Positions 33,161 through 41,458 of a stretch of DNA of 64,000 nt are shown here, piece by piece. This stretch comes from Tessaracoccus rhinocerotis (GTDB lineage Bacteria; Actinomycetota; Actinomycetes; Propionibacteriales; Propionibacteriaceae). The stretch spans positions 186,001 through 250,000 of the forward strand of contig NZ_VKKG01000006.1 of NCBI RefSeq assembly GCF_007197885.1, written 5' to 3'. The notes under the pieces were generated by a model. The model was not told the origin of the DNA. It saw only the letters and a program-made list of their open reading frames with translations, and made no database searches. Within the stretch, counting starts at the first letter, position 1. Each line of letters opens with the position of its first letter. The translations under genes and the position numbers were made by a program.

Positions 33161-34095
33161 CCCCAGTGACCAAGCTCTACGGACTCGCGGTCCGCTCCGA
33201 GCTGCCCCTGCACCAGAGCCGCTTCCTGCCCGAGCAGACGCCGGTGGACCTCGAGATCGTGATGGGGCCGCAGGCTCCCCGCACCGACCAGGAGCCGCCC
33301 GGCCGGGTGTTGCTGCACCTGCAGGTCGACCGCCAGTACTACACGGCAACGGAGACCGACGACGACTACCTCCTGCGCTTCTACAGCACCTGTGACGTCC
33401 ACATCTCCAAGGACCTGCGGCGCGCCGTGGTCCGCCTCTACCCCGACGCCGACCCGGACATCGCCGCGGTCCTCGCCGGCGGGACGGTGCTGGCCTTCGT
33501 CCTGTCCATGCGGGGTGAGGCGGTGCTGCATGCCAGCGCCGTCCAGGTCGGGGACGCCGCCGTCGCCTTCGTCGGGGCCTCCGGGATGGGCAAGTCCACC
33601 TCGGCGACGCTCATGTGCGCCGACGGCGCGAAGCTGATCACCGACGACCTGCTCGTCCTGGACCTCGCCGCGACGCCGCCCACGTGCGCGCTCGGCGCCA
33701 CCGAGCTGCGGCTGCGCAAGTCCGCCGGGGAGCTCTCGGACCGGTTCGAGGACGCGCCGGGGCGCCGCGTGACCGGGGACGCACGTGACGCCATCGCCGC
33801 ACAGTCCGCCACCACGGAGGACCTCCCGTTGCGCGCCATCATCGTGCCGGCGCCGGACCGGTCGGGACGCACCGACGCAGTGATCGAGCAGCGCGACGCC
33901 ATGACCTCGTTCCTGCTGCTGTCCCGGTTCCCGCGCCTGCTGGGCTGGGAGGACGAGTCGATCCTCGAGCGGCACTTCCAGCAGCTGGGCGACCTGATCG
34001 AGAAGGTGCCGGTCTACATCGCGAGGCTGCCCTGGGGCCCGCCGTTCCCGGACGACGTCGCCGCCTCGATCCGTGGCGCGGTCGGCGTCGGCTGA
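33157..34095 (+). CDS. HPr-kinase-like protein of the lasso cluster
   Basis: The 312-residue protein has an HPr-kinase fold in its C-terminal half: a Walker A loop GASGMGKST at residues 140-148, His125 in VLHASAV and the ITDDLL acidic motif at 161-166. In the paeninodin system a related kinase (PadeK) phosphorylates the C-terminal Ser of the precursor. Here the precursor also ends in Ser, so the same reaction is likely. GTG 33157 overlaps the B2 stop (GTGA). Confidence 0.85.
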   Translation: MTPVTKLYGLAVRSELPLHQSRFLPEQTPVDLEIVMGPQAPRTDQEPPGRVLLHLQVDRQYYTATETDDDYLLRFYSTCDVHISKDLRRAVVRLYPDADPDIAAVLAGGTVLAFVLSMRGEAVLHASAVQVGDAAVAFVGASGMGKSTSATLMCADGAKLITDDLLVLDLAATPPTCALGATELRLRKSAGELSDRFEDAPGRRVTGDARDAIAAQSATTEDLPLRAIIVPAPDRSGRTDAVIEQRDAMTSFLLLSRFPRLLGWEDESILERHFQQLGDLIEKVPVYIARLPWGPPFPDDVAASIRGAVGVG

Positions 34096-34108
34096 CGCGA
34101 CGCGTGGC

Positions 34109-35224
34109 TCAGGCCAGCTGGGTGGCCTCGACCTTGGTCAGGTAGGCATCGATGACCTCGGGGGAGGCGGGCACCCGCGGTCCGGACTCCTCGGTGGGAC
34201 GCAGCCGGTCCACGACACCCCTGGCGGCGCGTCCGGCGATGCTGGCGCCCGTCCCGAAGAGCCCAGGCCGCAGCCCCCGCGTGACCAGTCGGACCCAGGA
34301 AGCGTCCTTGCGGAGGCCTTGGACCGGCCAGCGCGCGTCCACGGCCGCCAGCACCGCCCGCATGCCCGGGCCGAGGCCGAGCCGCGCCTCGAGGTCCTCC
34401 GGGATCGGTGTGCCGAGCAGCCGGTGGCCCCGGCCGAGGACGGCCGCCACCTGCACCCCCGCCCCCCAGGTCTCGGCCCGGGCGACGACGTCGTCCCAGT
34501 CGGGCACCTGCCGCGCGAGCTGGTCCGCGTCGAGGACGTGGCCGAGCTTGGTGGCGCCGATGAGGGCTGCGTGCTGGCAGACGTGGACGAGCGCGTCGGC
34601 CGGGGACAATGCCCACAGCTTCGCCGGGCCGATCATCACCGGAACCCGGCGCGCGAGCAGCGCCTCGGCTGTGACGTCGAAGCGGCGGCGCACGCTGCCC
34701 ATCACCACCATCGACCAGTGGAGGTCCATCACCACGCCGGCCTCGTTGACCAGGGCCACCTCGCCGGGCAGCTCCTCGCTCAGGAGGGACTCGTCGCTCA
34801 GGATGATCCGCCACCCCGCGTCGATGAGCCGGTTGCAGGTCTCGCGGAACTGGTCCGGACCCACGAGCAGGTCCAGGTCCTTGTAGAAGCGGAGCCCGGG
34901 GATGGGATGAGCGAACTCGGACAGCAGGGGACCCTTGAACGCCAACCAGTCCACCCCGGTCAGCACTCCTGCCACCCCGCCCAGGAGCGCAGAGGTGCGC
35001 AGGTGGTTCACCAGGGCTCGGGCGCGGTCCTCCCGCAGCGCCCCGGCGACGTCAGGGTACGAATCGCGCAGCGCGACATGGGTCAGAGGTGCGATGCGGT
35101 GGTAGCGCGCCCCGGCGACCACCTCGTCGACGAGTCCCGGCTCCTCCGGGAGGTGCGGCTGCGCGCCGCGACAGACGTCGACAAGTGCCCGGTCAACCCC
35201 CTGCTGCAGCGCGGTTCGGCGCAT
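34109..35224 (-). CDS. Nucleotidyltransferase-family protein (NTP_transf_5-like)
   Basis: The 371-residue protein contains GVDWLAFKGPLLSEF and FYKDLDLLVGPDQFRETCNRLIDAGW (metal-binding D-L-D), with later ADALVHVCQHA, which match the NTP_transf_5 nucleotidyltransferases found near lasso and other kinase-bearing clusters. It ends 13 bp after the kinase gene on the opposite strand and is divergent from the exporter. It may add a nucleotide or further phosphate to the peptide; this is inference. ATG 35224 follows GGGGAGGAG; a GTG at 35233 is possible. Confidence 0.82.
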   Translation of the reverse strand: MRRTALQQGVDRALVDVCRGAQPHLPEEPGLVDEVVAGARYHRIAPLTHVALRDSYPDVAGALREDRARALVNHLRTSALLGGVAGVLTGVDWLAFKGPLLSEFAHPIPGLRFYKDLDLLVGPDQFRETCNRLIDAGWRIILSDESLLSEELPGEVALVNEAGVVMDLHWSMVVMGSVRRRFDVTAEALLARRVPVMIGPAKLWALSPADALVHVCQHAALIGATKLGHVLDADQLARQVPDWDDVVARAETWGAGVQVAAVLGRGHRLLGTPIPEDLEARLGLGPGMRAVLAAVDARWPVQGLRKDASWVRLVTRGLRPGLFGTGASIAGRAARGVVDRLRPTEESGPRVPASPEVIDAYLTKVEATQLA

Positions 35225-35375
35225 GGCTCCCACTCCTCCCCCAAGGTCACGCGTGGGTCACAGCCCACACGGTACTGGCATTGGCCCCACGGCGTCCGGA
35301 TCAGCGGTTAAATGGACCCCACGGGTTCTGGCAAGGAGTGCCGCGCCCCGTGGTCTTTGGTGAATCGGGGGGTTC

Positions 35376-37238
35376 ATGGACGAGGAACGGGTGGATTCCG
35401 TCTCACTGCGGGTGGCCGCGCGCTCGGAGAAGAAGTCGCTCGGGAGGCTCTCGAGCCTCGTGCGGATGAGTCTCTCGCTGGTGTGGTCGTCGGGCCGCTC
35501 GCTGTTCATCGCACTGGTGGTGCTCCAACTCGTGGCCGCCGGCGCCCTCGCCGGCCAGGTGCTGGCGGTCCAGGCGGTGCTGGACGCCATCCTCGGTGCG
35601 GGCGGGGTGGACGCCGTGGTCCGGCCGGCCCTGCTGCTCGCGGGACTCACTGCGGTCTCGATGATCGCTGCCGGCGCCCAGGGCCAGGTGCAGCGGCTGC
35701 TGGCGGAACTGGTCTCCCGCGCGATGTGGCACCGCGTGCTGGGCGTGGCCACCGGCGTCGGACTCCGGCACTTCGAGAGCCCCGAGTTCTACAACCGGCT
35801 CAACCGGGTGCAGACCAGCGCGTTGTCGCGGCCGTACCAGGTCACGCAGGGCCTGCTCGGGATGGTCGGCGCGCTGGCGGCGTCGATCGGTGTGGGCATC
35901 GCCCTGGTCAGCGTCTCGCCGCTGCTCCTGCCCCTGGTGGTCATCGGTGGGGTGCCGATCCTGCTCACCAGCCGGCGCGAGTCCCGGTTGGAGTTCGAGT
36001 TCTCGGTGCGCCAGACCGTCTCGATGCGCTGGCGACAGTACTTCACCGTCCTCCAGACCGGCCGGGACGAGGCGAAGGAGGTCCGGGCGTTCGGGCTGGC
36101 GCCCTGGCTGCTGCGTCGCTTCGACGAGCACTACGGGAGCTACCTCGACGACCTGGGCCGCCACGTGAGACGCCGCACCGTGCTGATGGTGCTGGGGCAG
36201 GTCGGTTCCGCGCTCGTGCTCGTCGCCACGCTGCTGGTGCTCGTCTGGCTGATCGCCCGAGGTGACATCGGCGTGGCAGGCGCCGGCGCGGCCATCGTGG
36301 CCATCCGCATGCTCGCCACCCAGGTCCAGAGCCTGTTCCGCGGCGTCCAGACCATCTTCGAGTCCGGCTTGTTCCTCGACGACCTGAACGGCTTCCTCGC
36401 CCTCGGCGAGGCGGCGCGGGAGGAGGACAGTGGCGACGAGGCGCCGTCGGGCTTCCTCGAGATCGAGGCCAGCGGGGTCCACTTCCGCTACCCGGGATCG
36501 GAGACGGAGGCGCTCAGGGGCGTCAACATCCGGCTGGGCGCAGGCGAGGTGGTGGCGCTGGTGGGCGAGAACGGCTCCGGCAAGACCACGCTTGCCAAGC
36601 TGCTGGCAGGCCTCTACGAACCCGACGCCGGCGCCATCCGGTGGGACGGCAGGGAGATCCGGGAGTTCCGGCCCAGCAGCCTGCGCGAGCGCATCACGGT
36701 GGTCTTCCAGGACTTCGTCCGCTACGCGCTGCCGGCGCGGGAGAACATCAGCGTCGGCCGCGTGGACGAGCCCACCGACGAGCTGCGCGTGCGGCAGGCC
36801 GCCGCGGCCGCGGGTGCGACGTCGGCCCTGGAGTCGCTGCCGCAGGGCTACGACACCATCCTGAGCCGCCTGTTCAGCGGCGGCCGGGAGCTCTCCGGTG
36901 GCCAGTGGCAGCGGGTGGCGCTGGCGCGGTCGTTCTACCGCGACGCGCCGCTGGTGATCCTCGACGAGCCGAGCGCGGCCCTGGATCCCCGGGCCGAGCA
37001 CGAGCTCTTCTCCACCCTCCGGGACGCCCTGCACGGCCGGACGGCGCTGTTCATCTCGCACCGCTTCTCCACCGTCCGCGGCGCGGACCGGATCTACGTG
37101 CTCAACGAGGGCGAGGTGGTGGAGGAGGGCAGCCACGAGGCCCTGCTCGCTGCCGACGGCCGTTATGCAGAGCTGTTCCGGCTGCAGTCGGACGCGTACG
37201 TCGCCCGCGGGGGCAAGGCCGGTGAGAGCGCCAAGTAA
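35376..37238 (+). CDS. ABC exporter with fused ATPase (lasso D)
   Basis: The 620-residue protein has about six membrane helices in residues 30-330 and a C-terminal ATPase: Walker A GENGSGKTTLAK, signature ELSGGQWQRVALARSF, Walker B LVILDEPSAALD. This is the homodimeric export type used to release RiPPs and give self-immunity. TTAAAT (35307-35312) may be the -10. ATG 35376 follows GGGGGG. It is the last gene of the cluster. Confidence 0.88.
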   Translation: MDEERVDSVSLRVAARSEKKSLGRLSSLVRMSLSLVWSSGRSLFIALVVLQLVAAGALAGQVLAVQAVLDAILGAGGVDAVVRPALLLAGLTAVSMIAAGAQGQVQRLLAELVSRAMWHRVLGVATGVGLRHFESPEFYNRLNRVQTSALSRPYQVTQGLLGMVGALAASIGVGIALVSVSPLLLPLVVIGGVPILLTSRRESRLEFEFSVRQTVSMRWRQYFTVLQTGRDEAKEVRAFGLAPWLLRRFDEHYGSYLDDLGRHVRRRTVLMVLGQVGSALVLVATLLVLVWLIARGDIGVAGAGAAIVAIRMLATQVQSLFRGVQTIFESGLFLDDLNGFLALGEAAREEDSGDEAPSGFLEIEASGVHFRYPGSETEALRGVNIRLGAGEVVALVGENGSGKTTLAKLLAGLYEPDAGAIRWDGREIREFRPSSLRERITVVFQDFVRYALPARENISVGRVDEPTDELRVRQAAAAAGATSALESLPQGYDTILSRLFSGGRELSGGQWQRVALARSFYRDAPLVILDEPSAALDPRAEHELFSTLRDALHGRTALFISHRFSTVRGADRIYVLNEGEVVEEGSHEALLAADGRYAELFRLQSDAYVARGGKAGESAK

Positions 37239-37283
37239 CTCGTGTCTGGTTCGAGACAGCAGTAGTGCGAGACGTACTGACGC

Positions 37284-37395
37284 GGAGGACGCGCGAGCTT
37301 GGAGCGGACGGCACTAAACACGGAGCCGTCCGCTCACCCGACAAGGAGGACGCGCGAGCCGGAGCGGACGGCACCGGAGACGGAGCTGTCCGCTC
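37284..37395. repeat. Two tandem ~51-bp hairpin units
   Basis: Unit 1 (37284-37335) and unit 2 (37345-37395) share GGAGGACGCGCGAGC and then a hairpin GAGCGGACGGC / GCCGTCCGCTC (perfect 11 bp in unit 1, one mismatch in unit 2) with 12-nt loops. They lie soon after the exporter stop and could end transcription, but the repeat of the whole unit suggests a small duplicated element. Confidence 0.7.
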
Positions 37396-37563
37396 GGTCC
37401 GAGGCACCCAGATCCCGGTCGCGGCAAGAGCCGCCCGGCCGGGTTCCTGGCCGTGTGAACCGCGGAATCCAGCTTCGAAACGCTCCGAAACGATCAACCC
37501 GACTCTGACCACGCCCTGAACGTCCACCATTTGGACTTGAAGATAACAATTTGGCCTCAGGCG

Positions 37564-37628
37564 TTGACAGTGGACCCGGAGCACGGGTTACGGTCGAAAC
37601 CGCACAGCCGAGCATCGAAACGGTTTCG
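37564..37628 (+). promoter_or_regulatory. Promoter with LacI-family operators
   Basis: TTGACA (37564-37569) and TACGGT (37589-37594, spacing 19) are the likely -35/-10. CGGT-CGAA-ACCG (37591-37602) overlaps the -10. CGAAAC-G-GTTTCG (37616-37628) lies just downstream, a perfect LacI-type operator like that at 3528. Confidence 0.65.
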
Positions 37629-37661
37629 GGGGTGGGAAGAGCTACTGACGCAAGGGAGCGT

Positions 37662-38663
37662 ATGAGCATCAAGGAATCCGCTGTTGACGTGGCGACGGCG
37701 CCGGTCGAGGCGCTGCCCGACGCGTCGCCGTCCGACCGCAGACGACGGCCCAGAAGGGCTCGCAGCACGTGGCGCCGGTCATTCGCCAGGGACTGGCGCC
37801 TCTACACGCTGCTGGTCCTGCCCGTGGTGTTCCTGGTCGTCTTCAGGTACGTCCCGATGGCCGGCAACGTGATCGCCTTCCGCCGCTACCGCCCGGGCGG
37901 CAGCATGTTCGGCGACGAGTGGGTCGGCATGCACTACATCGAGCTGTTCATCAACGACCCGACGTTCTGGCGCGTGTTCGCCAACACCCTCATCCTGGGT
38001 GCGCTGAGCCTCGTGATCGTATTCCCGCTGCCCATCATCCTGGCGCTGATGCTGAATGAGCTCCGCTCCCAACGGTTCAAGCGCGTGGCGCAGTCCATCT
38101 CGTACCTGCCGCACTTCATGAGTGTCGTCATCGTGGCCGGCGTCGTGCTCCAGCTCACCTCGGCGCGCGGCTCGATCAACCAGCTCCTGGACGTCGTCGG
38201 CATCGAGTCCGTCCCGTTCATGCAGTTGTCCGAGTGGTTCCGCACCATCTACGTCGGCTCCGAGATCTGGCAGACCGTCGGCTGGGGCACCATCCTCTAC
38301 CTCGCCGCGCTGTCCACCATCGACCCGCAGCTCTACGAGGCTGCCCGGATCGACGGCGCCGGCCGCTGGCGCCAGACCTGGCACGTCACGCTGCCCGGCA
38401 TCCGTCCCACCATGATCGTGCTCCTGATCCTGAACATCGGCACCTTCATGGCGGTCGGATTCGAGAAGATCCTCCTGCTCTACAACCCGTTGCTGTACCC
38501 GACGGCGGACGTCATCGCGACCTACCTGTTCCGCGTCGGCATCTTTTCCAGCCAGTTCTCCTACGCCGCCGCGATCGGCCTGTTCGAGGCACTCATCGGC
38601 CTGACGCTGATCCTCTCGGCGAACTGGATCTCCAAGAAGACCGTCGGAACGAGCCTGTGGTGA
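37662..38663 (+). CDS. Oligosaccharide ABC permease (LplB type)
   Basis: The 333-residue membrane protein belongs to the LplB group: WRLYTLLVLPVVFLVVFRYVPMAGNVIAF near the start, and the EAA loop QLYEAARIDGAGRWRQTWHVTLPGIRPT. LplB/YtcP pairs often carry complex plant oligosaccharides such as aldouronates. About six helices follow a charged N-terminal tail. ATG 37662 follows AAGGGAG. It opens a transport operon regulated by the upstream operators. Confidence 0.9.
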   Translation: MSIKESAVDVATAPVEALPDASPSDRRRRPRRARSTWRRSFARDWRLYTLLVLPVVFLVVFRYVPMAGNVIAFRRYRPGGSMFGDEWVGMHYIELFINDPTFWRVFANTLILGALSLVIVFPLPIILALMLNELRSQRFKRVAQSISYLPHFMSVVIVAGVVLQLTSARGSINQLLDVVGIESVPFMQLSEWFRTIYVGSEIWQTVGWGTILYLAALSTIDPQLYEAARIDGAGRWRQTWHVTLPGIRPTMIVLLILNIGTFMAVGFEKILLLYNPLLYPTADVIATYLFRVGIFSSQFSYAAAIGLFEALIGLTLILSANWISKKTVGTSLW

Positions 38664-39601
38664 CCAACAACACGATCCTGGACCCGCGCAAGCGCGCGGC
38701 GCGCATCTTCGGCCCGTCGGTGGTGGGCGGCATCAGGGACTCCCGCAGCTACACCGCATTCCGATGGCTGAACGCCGCCCTGCTGGTGGTGATCTGCTTC
38801 CTGACGCTGTACCCGTTCCTCAACATCGTCGCGCAGGCGTTCAGCTCTGAGGCCTTCATCAACTCCGGCCAGGTGAACCTCGTGCCGCGCGGCTTCAACA
38901 TCTCCACGTTCAGCTACGTGCTGGGCGACCCGATGTTCTGGCGCAACTACGGCAACACCGTGCTCTACACCGTCGTGGCGACGGCGATCGCGATGTTCCT
39001 CACCACCACGTTCGCCTACGCCCTGTCCAAGCACCACCTGAAGGGCCGCACCTTCTTCATCGGGCTCGCGGTGTTCACCATGTTCTTCAACGGCGGCCTG
39101 ATCCCCAACTACATCCTGATCTCGACGCTCGGGATGAAGAACACCATCTGGGCCATCGTGCTGCCCAACGCCATCAGCGTGTTCAACCTGCTGGTGATGA
39201 AGTCCTTCTTCGAGAACTTCCCGACGGACCTCGAGGAGGCCGCCGCCATCGACGGCCTCAACACCTACGGCATCCTGGCGCGGGTGGTGCTGCCGCTGAG
39301 CAAGGCGGTGATCGCGACGATGGTGCTGTTCTACGCCGTGTCGTTCTGGAACTCCTGGTTCACGGCATTCCTGTACCTGGACCGCTCCGAGCTCTACCCG
39401 GTCACCGTCTACCTGCGGAACCTGATCGCAGGCGCGACGGCCGCGGACCCGTCGGCGCAGCAGGCGGGCGAGGCGACCCAGGTGGCCTCCAACGTCAAGG
39501 CCGTGACCATGCTCCTGATCATGGCGCCCATCATCAGCGTCTACCCGTTCATCCAGAAGTACTTCGTGTCGGGCGTGATGCTCGGCTCGGTCAAGCAGTG
39601 A
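38660..39601 (+). CDS. Oligosaccharide ABC permease (YtcP/LplC type)
   Basis: The 313-residue protein is the partner permease: six membrane segments and EAA loop DLEEAAAIDGLNTYGILARVVLPLSKA. It starts with GTG 38660, overlapping the previous stop (GTGA). The end QKYFVSGVMLGSVKQ is normal for this type. Confidence 0.9.
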   Translation: MTNNTILDPRKRAARIFGPSVVGGIRDSRSYTAFRWLNAALLVVICFLTLYPFLNIVAQAFSSEAFINSGQVNLVPRGFNISTFSYVLGDPMFWRNYGNTVLYTVVATAIAMFLTTTFAYALSKHHLKGRTFFIGLAVFTMFFNGGLIPNYILISTLGMKNTIWAIVLPNAISVFNLLVMKSFFENFPTDLEEAAAIDGLNTYGILARVVLPLSKAVIATMVLFYAVSFWNSWFTAFLYLDRSELYPVTVYLRNLIAGATAADPSAQQAGEATQVASNVKAVTMLLIMAPIISVYPFIQKYFVSGVMLGSVKQ

Positions 39602-39633
39602 CTCCACCACAACCCCCACGGAAGGAAACAACC

Positions 39634-41337
39634 ATGTACAACGCGATCCCGGCAGCGAGGCCGGCGCGACGACGAGGCGCGCGTGCGCTGGTGGCCGGAC
39701 TGACGGCCGCCGGGCTCCTGCTCACCGCCTGCGGCTCCGACGAACCCGGCGATGAGGGCGGCAACGACGAGCCCACCGCCGCCGACTTCGAGGGGCACGA
39801 CACCGGTGCCATGGCCGACTACGGCATCGGCACCACCTTCAAGGCCACCGAACCGGTCGAGTTCTCCCTGTTCTACCGTGACCACCCCAACTACCCGCTG
39901 CAGGACGACTGGCTGATCCTCGAGGCGCTCGAGGAGAACCAGAACGTCAGCTTCGACATCGTCTCGGCGCCGTTGAGTGACTGGGACCAGCGCAAGGCCA
40001 CCGTCATCGGTGCCGGCACCGACGTGCCCGAGATCATCTCGGTCACCTACCCCGGCCAGGAGGTTTCCTTCATCGCCGGCGGAGCCATCCTGCCCGTCAG
40101 CGACTACCTCGAGTACCTGCCCAACTTCACCGACAAGATGGAGAAGTGGGGCCTCACCGAGGTCATCGACAACCGGCTGCGCCAGGAGGACGGCAAGTTC
40201 TACCTCCTGCCCGGCCTGCGAGAGACCATCCGTGCCCAGTACACCTACACCGTCCGCGCCGACATCTGGGAGGAGCTCGGACTCACCCTGGAGCCAGAGA
40301 CCTTCGAGGAGTTCGCCGAGCAGCTGCGCACCGTCAAGGAGGCCTACCCCGACGCGTGGCCGCTGTCCGACCGTTGGTCGGCGAACGGCCCGCTCGAGGC
40401 GACCCTGAACTTCGCCGCGCCCAGCTTCGGCACGCACGCAGGCTGGGGCTACGGCGAGGGCGTCACCTGGGATCCGGAGGCGGAGGAGTACGTCTACACC
40501 GGCGCCACCGACGAGTACAAGGCGCTGGTCGAGTACTACGCGGGTCTGGTTGCCGACGGCCTGATGGATCCCGAGTCCCTCATTCAGGACGACGACCAGG
40601 CCATCCAGAAGTTCGGCTCGGGACAGTCCATGGCCATCGCCGGCAATGACCAGGAGGTGCTGCGCTACCGCACCACCTTCGAGGAGCTGGGCACCGACGC
40701 CGAGGTGGCGATGATCCGCGTCCCCGCCGGCCCCGCCGGAGACCTGTACGCCGCCGGCACTCGCATCCAGAGCGGCCTGATGATCTCCGCCGACGCCGCC
40801 GAGTCCGATCACTTCCTCACCCTGCTGCAGTTCATCGACTGGCTGTACTACTCCGACGAGGGTCTCGAGTTCTCCAAGTGGGGGATCGAGGGCGAGACCT
40901 ACACCAAGGCCGAGGACGGCACCCGGACCCTGGCCGAGGACATCGACATCAACGGCCTCAACGAGGGTGCGCCCAAGGTTCTGAACGTCGACTTCGGCTT
41001 CCACAATGGCGTCTGGATGCTCGAGCACGGCTCCACCACCGAGCTGGACCTGTCCATGCTCCGCCCCGAGGTGGTGGACTTCGTCGAGTCCATGAGCACC
41101 AAGGAGGAGATGCCGCTGCCGCCGGCGGCACCGCTCACCGAGCTGGAGCGCGAGCAGGCCTCGCTGTGGCAGACCGCGCTGCGTGACCACGTCTGGCAGA
41201 ACACCTCGCAGTTCATCCTCGGGCAGCGCCCGATGAGCGAGTGGGACGCCTACGTCGCCGAACTGGAGGGCATGAGCCTGCAGCAGTACGTCGACATGTT
41301 CAACGAAGCGCAGAAGCGCTTCGCCGGCGAGGGGTAG
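39634..41337 (+). CDS. Oligosaccharide-binding lipoprotein
   Basis: The 567-residue protein has a long basic signal with lipobox LLTAC (residue about 31). The mature part is of the large LplA-type binding proteins: FKATEPVEFSLFYRDHPNYP, TEVIDNRLRQEDGKFYLLPGLRETIRAQY. Length matches binding proteins for long oligosaccharides. GGAAGGAAA precedes ATG 39634. No ATPase gene is present in the operon. Confidence 0.9.
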   Translation: MYNAIPAARPARRRGARALVAGLTAAGLLLTACGSDEPGDEGGNDEPTAADFEGHDTGAMADYGIGTTFKATEPVEFSLFYRDHPNYPLQDDWLILEALEENQNVSFDIVSAPLSDWDQRKATVIGAGTDVPEIISVTYPGQEVSFIAGGAILPVSDYLEYLPNFTDKMEKWGLTEVIDNRLRQEDGKFYLLPGLRETIRAQYTYTVRADIWEELGLTLEPETFEEFAEQLRTVKEAYPDAWPLSDRWSANGPLEATLNFAAPSFGTHAGWGYGEGVTWDPEAEEYVYTGATDEYKALVEYYAGLVADGLMDPESLIQDDDQAIQKFGSGQSMAIAGNDQEVLRYRTTFEELGTDAEVAMIRVPAGPAGDLYAAGTRIQSGLMISADAAESDHFLTLLQFIDWLYYSDEGLEFSKWGIEGETYTKAEDGTRTLAEDIDINGLNEGAPKVLNVDFGFHNGVWMLEHGSTTELDLSMLRPEVVDFVESMSTKEEMPLPPAAPLTELEREQASLWQTALRDHVWQNTSQFILGQRPMSEWDAYVAELEGMSLQQYVDMFNEAQKRFAGEG

Positions 41338-41392
41338 CCCTCCCGGTCGGTCCGGCTGGGCGCCCGCGCCCGTCCGGACCCACCGGACCCGA

Positions 41393-41432
41393 GCGTGGCG
41401 ATCCGGATGCTTCACCATCCGGATCGCCACGC
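41393..41432. terminator. 17-bp perfect hairpin after the binding-protein gene
   Basis: GCGTGGCGATCCGGATG (41393-41409) pairs exactly with 41416-41432 across a 6-nt loop. It lies between the binding protein and GH39 genes. Like the hairpin at 5001 it has no T-tract and may set transporter and enzyme levels. Confidence 0.75.
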
Positions 41433-41458
41433 CCCTGCCCACCAGATGAGAGGAACCA

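Larger units (their letters stand above)
37239..37661. other. 423-bp intergenic region between the lasso and xylan loci
   Basis: No gene is evident. It holds two tandem hairpin units (37284-37395) and a promoter with LacI-type operators (37564-37628). The remaining DNA has no pattern I can name. Confidence 0.6.
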
